Shown: positions 1 through 9,990, counted from the stretch's first letter. The stretch: DNA of 64,000 nt from Peromyscus leucopus (GCF_004664715.2 NC_051082.1:9423498-9487497), one strand, 5' to 3'. Numbers and translations are program-made. The notes: generated from the sequence alone by a model not told the origin.

Positions 1-109
1 CGGTGGAGCCCTGGATGGGTAGTAGGTTAGGTATTTGCCTGAAATTTGTCCTTTGGCTCTGGGATTGGATCATCTATTATTTAAACAAAAGCGTCCACCT
101 TTTTTTAAA

Positions 110-412
110 AAAAGAAGACTTTTTATTATTTTTAACTTTGTATATGTCGGGATGGTGTTTGTGAGTGCAGGTACCCATGGAGGCCAGACGCATTGGAGCC
201 CCTGGAGCTGGAGTTCCAGGCAGTCACCTGAAGTAGCACTAGAAATCAAACCCACGTCCTTGAAAGAGCAGGACATGCTCTTTTTTGTTGTTGTTTGTTG
301 GAGCTGAGGACCGAAACCCAGGGCCTGGCACTTGCTAGGCAAGCACTCTACCACTGAGCTAAATCCCCAACCCCAGGACATGCTCTTAACCACTAACCCA
401 TCTCCCCAGCCT
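110..412 (-). mobile_element. B3/B2-type SINE, split by an ID element
   Basis: The sequence reads as the reverse complement of a tRNA-derived B3/B2 SINE. It has an AT-rich tail near 110-140, the 'ggaggccaga' body, and the 'ccatctccccagcc' end near 398-411, which is the complement of the SINE 5' end. A younger ID element (283-374) interrupts it. The coordinates include that insertion. Confidence 0.85.
283..374 (-). mobile_element. ID SINE (tRNA-Ala/BC1-like)
   Basis: This is an antisense ID element: a T-rich end, then the complement of the body with 'accactgagctaaatcccc', which holds the A-box region. It is flanked by a perfect 13-bp target duplication, AGGACATGCTCTT, at 270-282 and 375-387. 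It lies inside the older B3 SINE, so it inserted later. Confidence 0.92.
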
Positions 413-640
413 CCTCTTCTATCTTCTATCTGCTGGTAGATGCCAGGAAGGGGTTTGGGAGAATGTGCTAGAAGGGGAAGTTAGCATTTTAGGGTAGCCC
501 TAGCAAGTGGGCTGCATCTTAGGGTTCTGTGGCCCTTGTTATGTGCTGAATCGTGAGTCCCAAAAGTCATAGATTGCAGCCTTAACCCGGTACTGCAGAA
601 TGTGACTGTTTGGAGGGCGGGACTTTAAAGAGATGATTGA

Positions 641-865
641 TGGACCAATGAGATGGCTCAGTAAGTCAAGATGCTTGCTGCCAAGCCTGACCACCTGATT
701 TCAATCCCTGGGACCCACACGGTGGAAGGAGAGAAACCATGTGGAGGTCTTCTGGCCTCCACATGACCCCCACATGTTTACAGTTTCTCTCCTTCTGACC
801 TCCACATGTTTACAGTGGCACACCTATACATACACACAGGCTAAGTAAATAATTGTGATTTTAAA
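641..865 (+). mobile_element. B3-type SINE
   Basis: Sense tRNA-derived SINE. It starts near 'tgagatggctcagtaagtc', has a B-box-like segment 'tttcaatccctgggacccac', and ends in an A-rich stretch near 845-865. The segment around 'cctccacatg...gtttacag' is duplicated internally (about 752-815). Confidence 0.75.
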
Positions 866-1088
866 ATAGTTTTTTTTTTCTTAAATGGAAGCCACTGAGT
901 TCAAAGGAAGCATTATGATAAGCCCCAACTCGGTGTGACTGTTCCTCATAGGAAGAATGAGAGACACCTGAGCTACCATACACAGAGGGACTACCTGTGA
1001 GAGGATGAAGGGAGAAGGTGGCCAATGGCAAGTCATGGAGCGAGACCTCAGGAGAAACCAGCCTACCACCGTCTCCATCTAAGAGCTC

Positions 1089-1464
1089 TGCAGTGGGATG
1101 TCTTTCTGTAGGCTGTGAATATGTGTTGCTCTGATTGGTTGATAAGTAAAGCTGCATTGGCCTATGGTAAGGCAGCTTAAAGGCAGGTGGGAATTCTAAG
1201 CAGATGTAAGAAGAGAAGAAAGGAAAGGAGATGCCAGCCACCACCTAAGGAACAGCAAGATGGCAGCAGACCAGGATAACGCCACAGCCATGTGGCAACT
1301 TATAGATTAATAGGAATGGGTTAATTTAAGATGAAAGGGCTAGCTAGCAAGAAGCCGGCCATAGGCCATACAATTGATAATTAATATAAGTCTCTGAATG
1401 ATTATTTTATAAGTGGCTGAGGGACTGCAGGGCCAGAAGGAACCTGAGAAAACTTACGACCTCA
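1089..1464 (+). mobile_element. Solo LTR, ERVK-like rodent family
   Basis: The element runs from TG at 1089 to CA at 1464 (376 bp). It is flanked by an exact 6-bp duplication, GAGCTC, at 1083-1088 and 1465-1470. The interior matches a dispersed cricetid LTR I recall ('ctctgattggttgataa', 'taggaatgggttaatttaag', 'aattaatataagtctctg'). No internal retroviral sequence is attached. A 6-bp duplication fits class II (ERVK-type) integration. The family name is not certain. Confidence 0.82.
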
Positions 1465-1840
1465 GAGCTCCAGAAAAAATAACTCTGCCATTTGAGCGGC
1501 CCAGTCTGTATGGCATTCTTTGTGGCAATGGTAACTAAGCTCAGTCTTCGGAGGTGTTGACTTCTGGATTGACCTCCAAATTCAGAGAAGAGCTACCTCC
1601 TTAACATCCCAGGCTCTTCTGTATCTGTTGTGTATCTTGGCCAGTGTGTCTTTCTGTGAAGGTTATAAACAGAGTGACATCCAGGGTCTTTCCAACTTGG
1701 TATTCTAGGATTGTAGGAGGCTCCCAGGACCTGGAAAAGATGTATCTAGGCTGTTGAACCAGAGGGAAACTTTGACTCCCAATGCAGTGGCCAGTAATGT
1801 CTGAAGGCTTTTCTTAACCACTATGTCTTTATGTGTGCAT
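1465..1840. other. Unique sequence, nothing recognised
   Basis: No repeat family, open frame or regulatory motif could be supported here. Confidence 0.5.
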
Positions 1841-1842
1841 GT

Positions 1843-1929
<87 letters not shown>
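1841..1929. repeat. (GT)n(GA)n compound microsatellite
   Basis: About 13 GT units (1841-1866) pass directly into about 31 GA units (1867-1929). The tract lies at the tail side of an antisense SINE, where such repeats commonly start. Confidence 0.97.
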
Positions 1930-1931
<2 letters not shown>

Positions 1932-2050
1932 TTATGGAGGCCAGAGGATGGCTTGAAGTCATCTGAGCTCTCCTTCTGCTGCAGAAGGATATTGAACTCA
2001 GGTCCTCAGGCTGCAAATGCCTTTACCCACTGAGCCATCTTGATAGCCCT
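1930..2050 (-). mobile_element. B3-type SINE fragment
   Basis: Antisense B3 body with 'ggaggccagagg', 'gaactcaggtcctcaggc' and 'cccactgagccatctt'. The microsatellite at 1841-1929 replaces its A-rich tail. Confidence 0.85.
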
Positions 2051-2254
2051 TAAGATGTCTTTTGCTTGCCAAGGAATATGATTTCAGGAGTGCCACTGGC
2101 ATCTGATGGTGGAGACCACACCACTGCCCGGCATCTCCCAGTGCTCAGGTCAGCCAACCCCCAAGAACGTGGGTCCAGCATCAAAGGTGCTGAAGCTGGG
2201 ACTCCCTGGGAGTGTGACACTGCAGTGTGCCCCCATGACTTGTTCAACAGTTCC

Positions 2255-2420
2255 TCCGTTGGTGGACATTTGGATCTCTTTTGCTTTGGGGCTGCTATGA
2301 ATCACGTTGCTTTGAAATTCATGTGTGGTTCCCTATGGGCTTCAGTTTTCCTGGGGATCCTTAGCAGTGTGATTGCTGGGTCCAATTCAGTCACTCCACA
2401 TTTCTCTTTTGGGTGGATCT
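2255..2420 (-). mobile_element. Ancient L1 3'-region remnant
   Basis: The 'gtggacatttggat...gctgctatgaatcacg...gtgtgattgctgggtcc' order is the antisense reading of the L1 ORF2 end and 3' region. It is diverged and carries no usable frame. A 143-codon frame across 2066-2497 overlaps it and is spurious. Confidence 0.7.
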
Positions 2421-2454
2421 GCCAGAATGTCAAAGTCATTCTAAAATCTGTGGC

Positions 2455-2568
2455 ACCCTATAGCTCAGACTGGCCTCAAAAATTGCTCTGTAGCTGAGGC
2501 TGGATTTGAACTCTGGATCTCTTGGCTCCAGTTCCCAAATGCTGGGATTACAGGCATGCACCACTGTG
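2455..2568 (-). mobile_element. B1/B4-type SINE remnant
   Basis: Antisense B1-like segment with 'tagctgaggctgg', 'tttgaactctggatctc' and 'atgctgggattacaggcat'. The poly-T end is missing. Confidence 0.75.
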
Positions 2569-2927
2569 TTAGTGACTTTTCTGTTGCTGTGATAAAAAAA
2601 AAAATCATGCCCACTTACAGAAAAAGAAGTTCAGTTTGGCTCTTGGTTCCAGTGGGATGAGAGTCTATCTTGGCAAAGCATGGTGGCAGGACAGGGAGCT
2701 GAGAGCTCTTGTCTTCATAAAGCAGAGAGGGTGAGCTGGAAGGGATGAGAGGCTTTTAATCTCAAAGCCCGCCCCCAGGGACGGACCTCCTCCAGCAAGT
2801 CTACACCAGCTAACCCCTCACTTCCCAAACCCCGACACCACCAACGGAGGATCCAGCGTTCAAACACCTAAGCCTATGGGAGTCGGGGGAGACTTTCTCA
2901 TTCGAATTCCACACCCGTCCTTCCCCA
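2563..2927. repeat. Dispersed rodent repeat, family not named
   Basis: It begins 'gtgacttttctgttgctgtgat' and continues through 'tctcaaagcccgcccc' and 'cctcctccagcaag' to a 'cattcgaattccac' end. The same family recurs at 55728-56105 and in part at 36224-36360. I know this as a frequent rodent interspersed repeat but cannot assign its formal name from memory. Confidence 0.75.
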
Positions 2928-2949
2928 GATGTCTTTATTTTTTTTTTTT

Positions 2950-3125
2950 CAGTTGAATGCGTTATGTGTTTATAGGTTTGAGAATATATTCTTTCTATGG
3001 GCTGCCCCTTAACATTTTTTTTAAAACTGTGTTTTCGGAAGCCTAGGAATTTAGTGTTGACGTTCTATTTCTGTTTTTTCTTTTCTTGTATGTTGTGTGC
3101 TGTGTTGAGTGCCATGTGATTTTCA
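2950..3125 (-). mobile_element. Ancient L1 ORF2 remnant
   Basis: The 'gagaatatattctttctatgggctg' to 'ttctgttttttcttttcttg' stretch is a degenerate antisense L1 ORF2 match. Its order relative to 2255-2420 fits one old L1 split by later insertions. Confidence 0.5.
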
Positions 3126-3879
3126 TGAGTAAGTGGCCATATGTTTTTTCAATGGACAGTCCTAAGGGGGCAGCTACTTGACTGCAATTTGCATGGGATT
3201 CTTGACTCCAAATGCTCTCCCCCTCAACATTATATTCTGGGAGCTGTCTCAGAGCGTGGACCCCAAGCCTGTTCTGAATGCCATTGGATTCTTGTAGCAT
3301 CTTTGAGAGCTTCTAGCTGTCTGCATGCTGCTTTTCCCCCTTCACAAACGTAACCAGCAGTCCTGGGCCTCTACACAGCCACTGACAGAGGTACCCAGGT
3401 CCCACATCCCACAATCTCTCACTAATGCACCCCCACAGAGCTGCAGGGAGACTCAGTAAAACACCCCATCAAGCCGATGCAGTGTCCCATTTTACACATG
3501 AGGGTAACAAGCCAGAAGTGGTGAGGTGATGTGCCCGGGGCTGAGCTGTTAGGCAAAGGAGGTGAGACACACAGTCAGCTCCTGCCCTTTCTCCCCCCCC
3601 AAGCTTCTTAGACCCCCTGTACCATCACTTCAAGTGTGTTGTGGAGGGTGAGTCAATGAAGGCAACCCTTGCTTTTTCTCAGGTTCTTTTTCCTGCCTTC
3701 CATCTAATAATATCCCCAAGTCACAGCTGAGGACTGCCTGGGTTGGAAAGTCATGGTCAGACAGATGCACACAGCTTAGCACCAAGTCCAGCAAGCTTCT
3801 TCTGTAAGGAGAAATACCTTCAGCTGCAAATGGGTTCAGCTTTGTTGACACTGAGAATTATGAAAGTCAATGTGCAAAC
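3126..3879. other. Mostly unique sequence with a MIR
   Basis: Apart from the MIR at 3455-3560, nothing could be recognised. Short frames here lack recognisable protein features. Confidence 0.45.
3455..3560 (-). mobile_element. MIR SINE remnant
   Basis: The 'cccattttacacatgagggtaac' then 'gtgatgtgcccgggg' order matches the antisense MIR core. It is strongly diverged. Confidence 0.6.
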
Positions 3880-3985
3880 AAAGGAGTCTGATTATGTACC
3901 AATAAAACTTTATTTATAAACACAAGCCAAGGGCCAAATTCAGCCTTCAACCCTAGTTTGGTGGCCTCTGGCTTAATAGACCAGC
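3880..3985. mobile_element. Ancient hAT-type non-autonomous transposon remnant
   Basis: The 'accaataaaactttattta' then 'gggccaaattcagcc' order matches one end of an old mammalian hAT-Charlie-like element. The other terminus is not preserved. Confidence 0.5.
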
Positions 3986-4054
3986 CTTTATGTCCAAGAT
4001 CCTTCCATATTGTCCCTACTATAGATTCCAAAAGTGAAGGAAGCCGGGATCTTT

Positions 4055-4785
4055 TGTTGTAGAATGTTATTTTAAGATGTGTTACATTTATTTATGCTGT
4101 GGAATATTTGTTTAATAATACAAAGATGTGTTGCATTTTTTTTCAAGACAGTGTTTCTCTGTGTAATAGTTCCTTGGCTATCCTGGAACTTGCTTTGTAG
4201 ACTAGGCTGGCCTTGAACTCACAGAGTTCCATCTGCCTCTGCCTCCCAAGTGCACAGATTAAAGGCATATGTCATCAGTGCTTGGCTGTGTTGTATTCTT
4301 TTATGTTGCATTTGTTTAACTCAGTAAAGCTGTGTTACTGTGCCTGTCTAAAACACCTGATTGATCTAATAAAGAGCTGAATGGCCAATAAACAGGCAGG
4401 AGAAAGGATAGATGGGGCTGCCAGGCAGAGAATAAATAGAAGGAGAAATCTGGGAACAGAAGATAGAAGAGCAAGAGAAGAAAGAGGAGGACAACGGAGG
4501 CCAGCCACCTAGCCACCCAGCCACATAGCCAGACATGAATTAAGATGCAAAGAAAAGATATACAGGAATAGAAAAGGGTAAAAGCCTAGAGGCAAAAGGT
4601 AGAAGGGCTAATTTAAGTCAGGAAAAGCTGGCTAGAAACAAGCCGAACTAAGGCTGGACATTCATAAGAAAGAATAAGCCTCTGTGTATTTATTTGGGAG
4701 CTGGGTGGCAGAACCCCCAAAAAGCAAGAGTAAAAAAAATCAAAACAAAACAAAAACAAATAAACAAAAAAAAAAACCTACTACA
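4055..4785 (+). repeat. 5' LTR of the provirus
   Basis: It starts TGTTGTAGAATG and ends CCTACTACA. It contains the 'ctgattgatctaataaagag' segment (inverted CCAAT plus AATAAA) and the TATA-like 'gagaataaataga'. Its 731 bp include a B1 insertion at 4138-4286, and the 3' LTR lacks that insertion. Confidence 0.9.
4138..4286 (-). mobile_element. B1 SINE inside the 5' LTR
   Basis: Antisense B1 with a poly-T end, 'caagacagtgtttctctgtg', 'actaggctggccttgaactc' and 'ctgcctctgcctcccaag'. The flanks TGTGTTGCATT (4127-4137) and TGTGTTGTATT (4287-4297) are an 11-bp target duplication with one difference. It inserted after the provirus. Confidence 0.9.
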
Positions 4786-6500
4786 TTTTGGCACCATCAT
4801 GATGCTCAAATTTCCATAGGGCCTGAGAAAAAGACTAGAGCTATGCAGTAAAGCAGATTCAGCCAGAAAAAAACAAAACAACAACAAAAACTTGTAAACA
4901 GGTTCCAGTGTGCTTTACAATGTGCCTAGGCTTAAGAAAGAAAGAATATAGGTATAGATAGTCATAGAAAGAAATAAATAGTTTAAAAATAATACTCTTT
5001 AAAGTAAGAAGTAAAATAGTGAAAAAAATAAGCCACATAGAAATGGGAAATACACAGTGAGGCTGGATCCTATATGTTGCTGTATTGACCTTGAATTTTT
5101 TTTTTTTTTTTTTTGATTGCTGATAAGCAAAGAACAGCTGCTAAGAGACCTGGGATTTGATAAAGGGACTGTTGAAATAAACCAGCCTATATACTTTAGG
5201 AATGCCTTAACTTTAAAATGGAAGTAAAAAAAAAAAATGTGCTTGTAAAATGGAACTTAAAAGATGCATTGCTTTGGAGAAGAGGTTTTACTTTTGTTCC
5301 CACAGGAGATGAGAGGCTGTGGATTCCTTTAGGATTGAGATGGATCAGGTTTGATCAGGGGAGACCTACTGAATCTTGACAGGTGATATCTATCAACAAA
5401 GGTTACAGCTGGTCTTCCCAGGACTTGCCATTATCTCAGTTTTTCTCAGGGACCCCTAAAGATGCCTTCACCCACAAACAAGAGGAAGCAGTCTGGAGAA
5501 CATGATGCCTACATTCCCAAGAGATGGGGCTTGGTGGTCTTTGGTTATTTGGTGGGTTATGGATGTTTGTTATCATTTAGGGTAATATAGGAATATAGGA
5601 TAAAAAGACAACTATTAATCTCAGATATTTTGCATTGGCATGGATTTTGGTATATTGATACAAATTTAAAGTTATTTTTTTTACACTGTATATATGTTTC
5701 TATTCTTGTTTTGGGTATTGTGCTTATGCAGTTCATTTAAAAATGCAATGTATAATTAAGAAATGAGGTTAGTAGTTAATCTATAATAATTAAACTTGTA
5801 GTCACATTAGGTATATTTTCAAGATTAAACAGGTATATTTTATACAGACAGATGATTTTCAAACACTTCAAAGATGTACAGAATATGGCATTTAAGAAGC
5901 TTAACATAACCTGAGGTTTTTCAGCACAATGAGACACATCTGCCCCTGGCAGCACCAATTTACTTCATAAAAAGATGAAGGGCATCAAAGAACCTCCATA
6001 GGAGTTTGCTTTCAATGTGGCAAGGTAGCCATTTGGACAAGAAAGTGACAGTATGCTGTATAAACTAGACATGCAGGACACACAGGAAAGTGACTATGAA
6101 ACTTTGCCAAGATAAGATGGGACAGTCCTTCAAAATTCCTGCTTCATAGAAAAGTCTGCCTGATATTCTAGACCTGTAGGTCAAAGATGGATGCCCCAAC
6201 ATTACAGAGGAACTTTGGGTGACTTTCTAGGCAGCCATATTGCTAGGTAATATTACATCCTTCTGAGGGTCTTTGATGGAGTTAAGACTAAATGGTTGAG
6301 TTAGTTTTCCTTAGTTATGATAGAAAGTAAATTAGGTATAAAACTTTGGACTCACTAAGATAGGATAGATAATGGAGTATTTTCTCTAAATTTGTCAGAC
6401 ACAAATGGACTGGACATTGTGAATGTAATTCTTATTTGATAATTGTTCTACTATGTTAAAATTGAAACCTTTCATTTTTATTTAGACAAAAAGGGGGGAA
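4786..6500 (+). other. Internal region of the provirus
   Basis: Starting about four bases after the LTR, TGG at 4789-4791 opens a primer-binding-site-like stretch (to about 4807). It resembles a tRNA-Lys-type site with several changes. The rest is AT-rich, crossed by stop codons in all frames, and ends at the polypurine tract. I recognise no retroviral protein motif. Confidence 0.75.
6488..6500 (+). other. Polypurine tract
   Basis: AAAAAGGGGGGAA lies immediately before the TG of the 3' LTR. This is the expected place and make-up for the primer of plus-strand DNA synthesis, and it fixes the element's orientation. Confidence 0.9.
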
Positions 6501-7093
6501 TGTTGTGGAATATTCTTTTAAGATGTGTTACTTTTTTTATTCTGTGGAACGTTTGTTTAATGAATCAAAGATGTGTTTCATTCTTTTATGTTCATTTGTT
6601 TAACTCTGTGAAGCTGTGTTACTTTGTCTGTCTAAAACACCTGATTGGTCTAATAAAGAATTGAACGACCAATAGCTAGGCAGGAGGAAGGATAGGCAGG
6701 GTTGGCAAGCCGGGAGAATAAATAGAAGGAGAAATCTGGGGACAGAAGATAGAGGAGCAAGAGAAGAAAACCAGATGCCAGCCCCCCAGCCCCCCAGCCC
6801 CCCAGCCCCCAGCCCCCAGCCCCACAGCCCCACAGCCTCACAGCCCCACAGCCCACAGCAAGCTACGGAGTAAGAAGTAAAGAAAAGAGACATAGAAATA
6901 GAAAAAAAAGTAAGAGTCCAGAGCAAAAGGTAGATGGACTAATTAGTTAAGAAAAGCTGCCTAGAAACAAGCCAAACTAAGGCCAGACATTCATAAGAAA
7001 AAAATAAGACTCTGTGTGTATTTATTTGGGAGCTGGGTGGCAGAACCCCCAAAGAGCAAAAGAGTTAATAAAAAAAAAAAATAAAAAAAAAAA

Positions 7094-7125
<32 letters not shown>

Positions 7126-7132
7126 AACTACA
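6501..7132 (+). repeat. 3' LTR of the provirus
   Basis: It starts TGTTGTGGAATATT and ends CAACTACA. Compared with the sister LTRs, the 'gccagccac' segment is expanded into a C-rich tandem tract (about 6778-6860) and the end carries a long A-rich run (about 7069-7124). Confidence 0.9.
6778..6860 (+). repeat. CAGCCCC-type tandem repeat in the 3' LTR
   Basis: About 11-12 short units of the pattern cagcccc / cagccccc / cagccccaca replace the 'gccagccacccagccacac' stretch found in the 5' LTR and the solo LTRs. Confidence 0.85.
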
Positions 7133-7138
7133 ATCTTT

Positions 7139-7500
7139 CCTTAAATGCTCTTTGGGCACAGTGCTCAGAGCAACAAAGAGCAGCCTTCAGAGTACCTTGA
7201 CCAAGCAGTAGGAGCAACAGGAATTTGGATTTTTAACCCTAGAACAGATGCTTAGAAATGAGGGTACCACTCTCTTCTCATTACCCCTCTGTGGAAGGCC
7301 GGGTGTTTTAATTAGCTAATGTTGGCAAATTGCTTTTCAGAAAATTGTAAAATGTTTCATGTTCTAAGTGCCAAGAGCCCTAATTAGCTCTCCTTAAAGA
7401 TACCACCTGGAAGTGGGATACTTTTGTTGCTTGAAGGTCTAAGCCTGCAAAAAATAACCTGCAGAGAGAAAGAACCTGGTTTTTAAGCCAACCGACCCCA
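7139..7500. other. Unique, AT-motif-rich sequence
   Basis: No repeat was recognised. TTAATTAGCTAAT (7308-7320) and TAATTAGCT (7381-7389) are homeodomain-type core motifs about 60 bp apart. This may be regulatory, but that is inference. Confidence 0.35.
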
Positions 7501-7504
7501 ATAA

Positions 7505-7840
7505 ACGCATCTCTGTAATGACGTCACTTTTATTTCCTTCCGTGGAATGCGATTCTCAGCACCTGCCGCGTTAGAGCCATACATACTCTCTGCGGTGGTG
7601 GCTGGTTCTGTGTGTGTGAGTATCTGATGGGCCTGGGGCAGAAAACAAATTAACCTGTCCATTTGTTGTCCCAGACCCTGCCCTTTGGATCTGCAGCCTG
7701 TTAAGCAGGAGGCTGGGCGCTGGCATGTCAAGGTTAGGGAGAGGAGAGGGCTTGCAGCGGCGTTATCACCCTGCGGGGTCAGCTCTCACCGGCAGCGACC
7801 TCCTGGGGGCGGGGCGGGGCGGGGCGGGGCGCGCGGTGTG
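7505..7840. promoter_or_regulatory. CRE palindrome and GC-box run
   Basis: A perfect CRE palindrome, TGACGTCA, lies at 7519-7526. About 280 bp downstream, 7805-7831 carries five GGGGC units in a row (overlapping Sp1/KLF sites) followed by GCGCGCGG. CpGs are locally more frequent than in the surroundings. No transcription start or exon can be shown. Confidence 0.35.
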
Positions 7841-8640
7841 TGTGGGAACTCTGTGCCCGCTTTGTGGCTCTTAACAGCTGGGTAATGAATTGTCCGCAAC
7901 ACTCGTGTTTCTCATGTGGTTGTTGCGATGACAGAAGCAGCTGATCAGTGTCACTGTCGGGAGCCAGTGAGATGCAGTTAATGTGTCTCTAAACCACGAG
8001 GTGCGTCCGGGAGGATGCCTCAGCCATCTGATGAAGTACCTGCTGAATTAACTGAAGTGGCTGGACCAGGCCAGGTGGGAGAGGAACTGGCAGCGGGCAG
8101 GAGCCCAGTTTAGGGCAGGATGCTGGGCCTGACATTGGGCCTGATGGTCCTTAATGGTTGGGACTCTCCTGGCCAGCCTGGGATAAGGAGGCACCTCCCA
8201 AATCCTAGATGCCGTCAGCACCTCTCATTCCCATCTGGACAACAAACAAGGTCACCCGGGTGATGGTTGTCATCCGTGGGATGCAATTGTCCCTGCTTGA
8301 GAATCATGGGGTTAGGGTGAGGAGTAGGCTAGGAGTCCCCTTGTCAGGGACACACTTGTCACACCCCCTGGAAAGAACTGCAGAGCCTGTGGACTCTTCT
8401 TCTGCCCCTTGTAATCTCTCCCGGAGGGGAGGTGGGAGCTCACCAAGACACTTCCTTCCCCAGCTCCTGCTCTCCCACGGGGCCCCACACCTTGCCTAAG
8501 TCATACCAGCAGGCTCAGCCTGCTCTCAGGCTCTCCCACGGCTCCCCACAGACTATTCACCTTACCAGGGCCAGAGGGAGTCTTGAAAGGTTTGCTGGGA
8601 GCCACTCACTGCTCTGGTGGCCTCCCAGGCTGTACTGTAC
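7841..8640. other. Unique sequence, nothing recognised
   Basis: No repeat family, open frame with protein character, or RNA gene could be supported. Confidence 0.5.
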
Positions 8641-8654
8641 ACCGCCCCCCATGC

Positions 8655-8694
8655 CTCCCTCCCTCCCTCCCTCCCTCCCTTTCTTCCTTCCTTT
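8655..8694. repeat. (CCCT)n microsatellite
   Basis: About eight CCCT units pass into a TTCC-type stretch. The following 'ggatctcaccaggttgtctgg' looks like a worn antisense B1 fragment. Confidence 0.9.
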
Positions 8695-9149
8695 GAACAT
8701 AGGATCTCACCAGGTTGTCTGGCCTTGACGTCCTGAACACTGGGCTGACAGGTGTGTTCCAGTATGCCTAGTGTCTTCACTGCAACACAAGCGTCACCAC
8801 GGCAGTGACCCACATTTGTGCCTGGCCCTATCTCCTGGGCACAGAGTGGAGCTCTGTGGGTGGGGATAGCCTAGTCGCTGCTATTGGATGTAGGAATCTG
8901 GTCGTTCTCCTGAACAGCCAGTGGAGCTCAGGCACTGGGTTAGGAACAGGATGGGTCTGTGGAATATGTTGGCTGGTCACACACATCTATATCCCGTGCC
9001 CCAGACTCCTGTGAGAACTTACTTACTTACACTTACTTACTCAGATAGCCTAGTCCAGGGGCACTAAGCAACCTGGGGTACTGGCTGTAGTGCAGCTCCT
9101 GGACATTTATATGGCTTTGCCTGGACATGCTTTGTGGGAAAGTTGGGCA

Positions 9150-9237
9150 GAGCCTAGGAAGCTGTGTGTGTGCATGCATGCGTGCGTGCGTTGCATGCAT
9201 GTATGTGTGCATATGTGTGTGTGTGTGTGTGTGTGTT
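9150..9237. repeat. (TGCA/TGCG/TG)n tract
   Basis: Alternating purine-pyrimidine DNA: TGCATGCG-type units followed by about 10 TG units. It adjoins the tail of the antisense SINE that follows. Confidence 0.9.
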
Positions 9238-9315
9238 GTAGTGCTGCAAACTGAACCCATGTCTTCCTTCATGCTAGCTAAGCACTCTACCACTGAGCTG
9301 CACCCCACTCCCAAA
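9238..9315 (-). mobile_element. ID/B4-type SINE
   Basis: Antisense tRNA-like body with 'ctgaacccatgtcttcc', 'gctaagcactctaccactga' and 'gctgcacccc'. This is the complement of an ID-type A-box half. Confidence 0.85.
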
Positions 9316-9689
9316 ATCGTTTTATTTCACACCAGCACTTGGGGGACCCCTGCAGACCATTCTTGGAGACACACCAGATTTCCGCCAGGAGTTAATGATG
9401 GCTGGCTGGCTGGCGGTGATGTCAGAAAACATAATGGAGGAAATTGTAGAAATGGGAAAGACTGCAGTGGCCGGCGGGGAACACTTCCCACCCTTAATCC
9501 ATCTGAACTTCATTCAGTTAAGAGAGCATGCTTGGAAAAGCCTGCATTTATGAACTGGGGAGAGGTAGGGACTGTATTAATGACCCATAAAGGGGGACTG
9601 GGGACCTCACCTCAGCAATTCTTGCCCACCTAGAGTCAGGTCACAGGGGAGGGAGGCACACCTCAGGTCCCTCTGTGTCTCCCCTTTAA

Positions 9690-9745
9690 TGAACTATGTC
9701 CTTCCCTATAATTAATTACTTGTTAATGAATTAGTACGGTTTATT
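9690..9745. promoter_or_regulatory. TAATTA-rich island
   Basis: Positions 9707-9733 contain overlapping TAATTA/TTAAT cores in otherwise unique sequence. Homeodomain binding is an inference from the motif alone. Confidence 0.25.
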
Positions 9746-9767
9746 GCAAAGAGGCCCACAAACTTGG

Positions 9768-9990
9768 AAACTGGGGTTGGAGAGGTGGTTTTGGGGTTAG
9801 AAGCACTGGCTGCGCTCCAGAGGACCAGAGTTCAATTTCCAGCACTCTTTTTGGGTGGCTCCCAACCGTCTGCAACTCCAGTGCCCGGGAACCTGGTGCC
9901 TCAAGCCTCTGTGGTGCCTGCACATACCCACGTATGCCGCATACTCATAGGCGTAATTAAAAATAGCCAAAAACAAATCTTAAAAGCAAA
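9768..9990 (+). mobile_element. B3 SINE
   Basis: Sense element: 'ctggggttggagaggtgg', 'gaggaccagagttcaatttcc' (B-box region), 'gtctgcaactccagtgccc', then an A-rich tail near 9958-9990. Confidence 0.88.

Larger units (their letters stand above)
4055..7132 (+). mobile_element. Non-coding provirus, mys/MYSERV-like ERV
   Basis: This is a full LTR-internal-LTR element: 5' LTR 4055-4785, internal 4786-6500, polypurine tract 6488-6500 and 3' LTR 6501-7132. The exact 6-bp duplication ATCTTT lies at 4049-4054 and 7133-7138, so both ends are intact. The internal part is only about 1.7 kb, against several kb in a coding retrovirus. It has no frame above about 75 codons and nothing resembling gag, pol or env. 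It is therefore a non-autonomous member that would have needed proteins from elsewhere. By eye the two LTRs differ at roughly one site in eight, so it is an old insertion. The 6-bp duplication suggests class II. The family assignment is from recall. Confidence 0.9.

Noticed and set aside
2066..2497. 143-codon plus-strand frame
   Set aside because: Its second half is an antisense L1 remnant and its end enters a B1-type SINE.
4786..6500. Hidden gag, pol or env in the provirus
   Set aside because: No frame above about 60 codons lies wholly inside and no conserved retroviral motif was seen. The region is too short for these genes.
7805..7831. Disease-type hexanucleotide repeat
   Set aside because: The unit is GGGGC (five bases), with only five copies. 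It is better described as overlapping GC boxes.
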